NCBI GenBank assembly: GCA_026394855.1
Contig: JAPLZT010000056.1
Span: 1-7,326, forward strand
Length of the DNA stretch: 7,326 nt
DNA from: Candidatus Woesebacteria bacterium
Lineage (GTDB): Bacteria > Patescibacteriota > Microgenomatia > UBA8517
Direction of reading: 5' to 3'
Shown here: piece by piece, positions 5,327 to 7,326 of the stretch
Layout of the letters: every line of letters starts with the position of its first letter
Position numbering within the stretch: the first letter of the stretch is position 1
Translations under genes and position numbers: made by a program
Notes under the pieces: model-generated
Seen by the model: only the letters and a program-made list of their open reading frames with translations
Database searches by the model: none
What the model was told of the DNA's origin: nothing

Positions 5327-7326
5327 CCAAATTACCTGACATAACACTTCTAACAGCGAGGCAAATAGAAGAAGTATTAAAAACTTGCGATAGCTATCTG
5401 GGTAAAAAACTTGGGCTAGATGGTGCTATTGAGAACACAAATCTTCCAATTGTCGTTTCAAGTCTTAATTTATCATGGCTTACAATCGATCTTTTCGAAA
5501 ACGACCTTAATTTCTGGACTAAACAAAAAAATATCCGTTCCACTTATACGGAACTTTATAAAGTCTGGGAACAAAAACTGGTCCAGGAAAAATCCGGAAA
5601 GGTTGAAAAAACAACTTTAACGCCGGAGGAAATGGAAAAACTCGAAAAAGAAGCGGAAAAACAAAAACAGCAAAAGGCCCAGTCAACAGCCAAAAGTCAA
5701 AAAGACATAGAGCAATTTGTTAAACAACAAAAGGCAATTGCCGAAGAAGCTAAAAGAGCCAAAGAAACATTAAAAGACAAAAAAATTTATGTTAAGGTCT
5801 CCGAGCCGGAACCAATAAAATTAACCAGCGATGAACAAAAAGCCTTCAACAATCTGCAATCAATGGCCCAAGAGACACCGCACATTCTGGTAAAAAATAT
5901 TACCAAAACTATTGAAGAAAAGCTTCTTGAAATAATCAAAGGTGGCGCAACACCAGAAGAAATTCATTACTATGCAGAGGTCGTTGCGGTTAAAGCCGTA
6001 GATAATCTTCGTGCCGAACCAAAACCTGTTGATAAAGACCCGGTTGTTCTTGCTTCTTTATCAAACCATTCTGAGATTTTAGATAAATTGGACATATCCG
6101 AAGCCGACAAGAAATTTATTACAAAAGCCTCAAGCGATTTGGCCACCCTTAAAATGCTTCCCTATCGCACAAATCAACAAATTCTTGCTTCCGTTTTTGG
6201 TAAAAACATTACCGAAAAAATTCTCGGTCCTGATCCAACTACTTTAAATGTTACTTTTACTGACCAACCGCAGGAATCCACCGACTCTGTTCCTTTAGAT
6301 AGGTTGGCAGAAAATTATCAAACGGTTGCCGAAAGCCCAATATTTTCGCAAATTCAATCGTTCGGTGTAGATGAAATTAAAGGAAAACTTATTGATTACG
6401 GCAAGGAAAAAGTTCTTGGACAAATAAGTAAACTCCCCGCTGACAGTTTTCTTGGCAAAATTGCCGCCTCCGAAAAATTCAGCGGTATTATTAATCTTTT
6501 AAAACCAGCCCAAACAATTGAAGCAACCAATCTTTTCGGAAAACTGATAATGAACTTTTCGCCGGAATTTGCCCCGGTTGTAAGCGGCTTGGGACAATTG
6601 ATTGGTGTTGATTTCGGATTAATCTCTGTTCCAGCAACTGCCGTTGTAACTCCAGTTATTATCCCTATGGAAGCAATTGCAATTCAAGGAGCGGTTACTA
6701 CAACTCCGACCATAATTGCTACTGCAGGTCAGGTGGCCAAAAAAGGTCTTAGCGGTCTTAATATTGCTTTAGGGAATGCCGTAGCAAGGGGTGGTGCTGC
6801 AATTTTTTCAAAAATTGGGCTTACAGCAGCTTCAAAAGTTTTAGCAGGTATGGTAGGAACTGGTCTAGCTGGACCGGTTGGTTTTATTGTTACTCAATTA
6901 GCCTTTGCGTTATTTGGAAAACTAATTGAAAAAATTGGTCCATGGATTAAAAAACATCAGGATGATTTAAAAATTGCCGGGTTAATAACACTTGGTGGAG
7001 GAGCTATCACAAGTTCTATTCCGATTCTTATTATTGGCGGCTTAATTTTTATACCAGCTGCACTCAAAACTGGTTTTTCTTTGGCGGGTATCGCGGCAAG
7101 AACCACGTTTTTGTTTGGAAGAATTGGGGCATCAATGGCCATAACCATCGGAACTCCGATTATTGTCGCCATTATCGTTTTTCCAATTTTAGTGGCAATT
7201 ATTTTATTTATCATTAATTCCGGAGCATATCTTGTTCCACCATCACAATCTGCCATAATCTCAAATTTAATCAATCCATATATTGGAGTCGAAAAAGTCG
7301 CTTCTCCAGCAGGACCTTTTCAGAAC
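5323..7326 (+). CDS. Large coiled-coil and multi-spanning membrane protein of the T4SS cluster, 3' end cut by the window
   Basis: An open frame of 668 codons starts at ATG 5323, overlapping the virB4 stop by 4 bases (ATGA), and has no stop up to the window end. Residues 1-95 are a soluble domain, about 100-154 a Lys/Glu/Gln-rich coiled coil, and about 160-405 a mixed helical region. From about 415 it becomes Gly/Ala/Val-rich and hydrophobic, with likely membrane segments near 506-531, 551-581 and 605-631. After the last span comes GAYLVPPSQSAI and then NPYIGVEKVASPAGPF, which resembles the start of a DUF11-type extracellular beta domain; large CPR T4SS proteins often continue this way, sometimes to a peptidoglycan hydrolase (from memory). 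There is no signal peptide. A VirB6/TrbL-like channel role next to VirB4 is inference; I do not recognise a named family for the N-terminal half. No strong ribosome site precedes it, so coupling to virB4 is likely. Confidence 0.8.
   Translation, partial: MTKLPDITLLTARQIEEVLKTCDSYLGKKLGLDGAIENTNLPIVVSSLNLSWLTIDLFENDLNFWTKQKNIRSTYTELYKVWEQKLVQEKSGKVEKTTLTPEEMEKLEKEAEKQKQQKAQSTAKSQKDIEQFVKQQKAIAEEAKRAKETLKDKKIYVKVSEPEPIKLTSDEQKAFNNLQSMAQETPHILVKNITKTIEEKLLEIIKGGATPEEIHYYAEVVAVKAVDNLRAEPKPVDKDPVVLASLSNHSEILDKLDISEADKKFITKASSDLATLKMLPYRTNQQILASVFGKNITEKILGPDPTTLNVTFTDQPQESTDSVPLDRLAENYQTVAESPIFSQIQSFGVDEIKGKLIDYGKEKVLGQISKLPADSFLGKIAASEKFSGIINLLKPAQTIEATNLFGKLIMNFSPEFAPVVSGLGQLIGVDFGLISVPATAVVTPVIIPMEAIAIQGAVTTTPTIIATAGQVAKKGLSGLNIALGNAVARGGAAIFSKIGLTAASKVLAGMVGTGLAGPVGFIVTQLAFALFGKLIEKIGPWIKKHQDDLKIAGLITLGGGAITSSIPILIIGGLIFIPAALKTGFSLAGIAARTTFLFGRIGASMAITIGTPIIVAIIVFPILVAIILFIINSGAYLVPPSQSAIISNLINPYIGVEKVASPAGPFQN

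Noticed and set aside
6957..7274. Antisense open frame of 105 codons
   Set aside because: It is opposite the hydrophobic part of the large membrane protein, whose frame is open across the whole 5323-7326 region; it shows no recognisable domain.

Overview
The window reads as one tightly packed, plus-strand operon fragment for a type IV secretion / conjugation-like machine. It most likely comes from a Candidate Phyla Radiation (Patescibacteria) bacterium of the Microgenomates type. That placement is inference from AT-rich, overlapping genes, a small PrgI protein with a long C-terminal extension, a TraC-like small protein beside VirB4, and a very large polytopic membrane protein downstream. TGA ends virB4 and is absent inside the long frames, which favours the standard code over the UGA-Gly code of Gracilibacteria/SR1. 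No marker gene is present, so the phylum is not proven.

Layout: positions 1-106 are a leader with a perfect Shine-Dalgarno sequence (18-25) and two arrays of GTAC repeats with a 7-base period. The arrays can fold into a long imperfect hairpin (32-100) that would bring the distant ribosome site next to the first start codon. Then follow a PrgI/VirB3-like inner-membrane protein with a carboxypeptidase-regulatory-like C-terminal domain (107-1069), a TraC-like small protein (1053-1730), the VirB4/TraC ATPase (1730-5326), and a large coiled-coil plus multi-spanning membrane protein that runs off the right edge (5323-7326). All junctions overlap (17, 1 and 4 bases), so the genes are probably transcribed together and translationally coupled. 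No tRNA, rRNA, CRISPR or terminator was seen, and there is no gene-free stretch over 300 bases.

The central discovery is that virB4 carries an in-frame intein of about 614 residues (2495-4336) exactly inside the Walker A P-loop, between the catalytic Lys and the following Ser. It has recognisable splicing blocks at both ends, a two-motif LAGLIDADG homing endonuclease, and an extra region of about 200 residues of unclear role. Until the intein is excised the ATPase should be inactive, so assembly or firing of the secretion machine depends on protein splicing. The spliced ATPase would be 584 residues.

Working model: PrgI and the large membrane protein form the inner-membrane part of the channel, spliced VirB4 powers pilus or substrate handling from the cytoplasmic face, and the TraC-like protein may act as a separated accessory domain of the ATPase.
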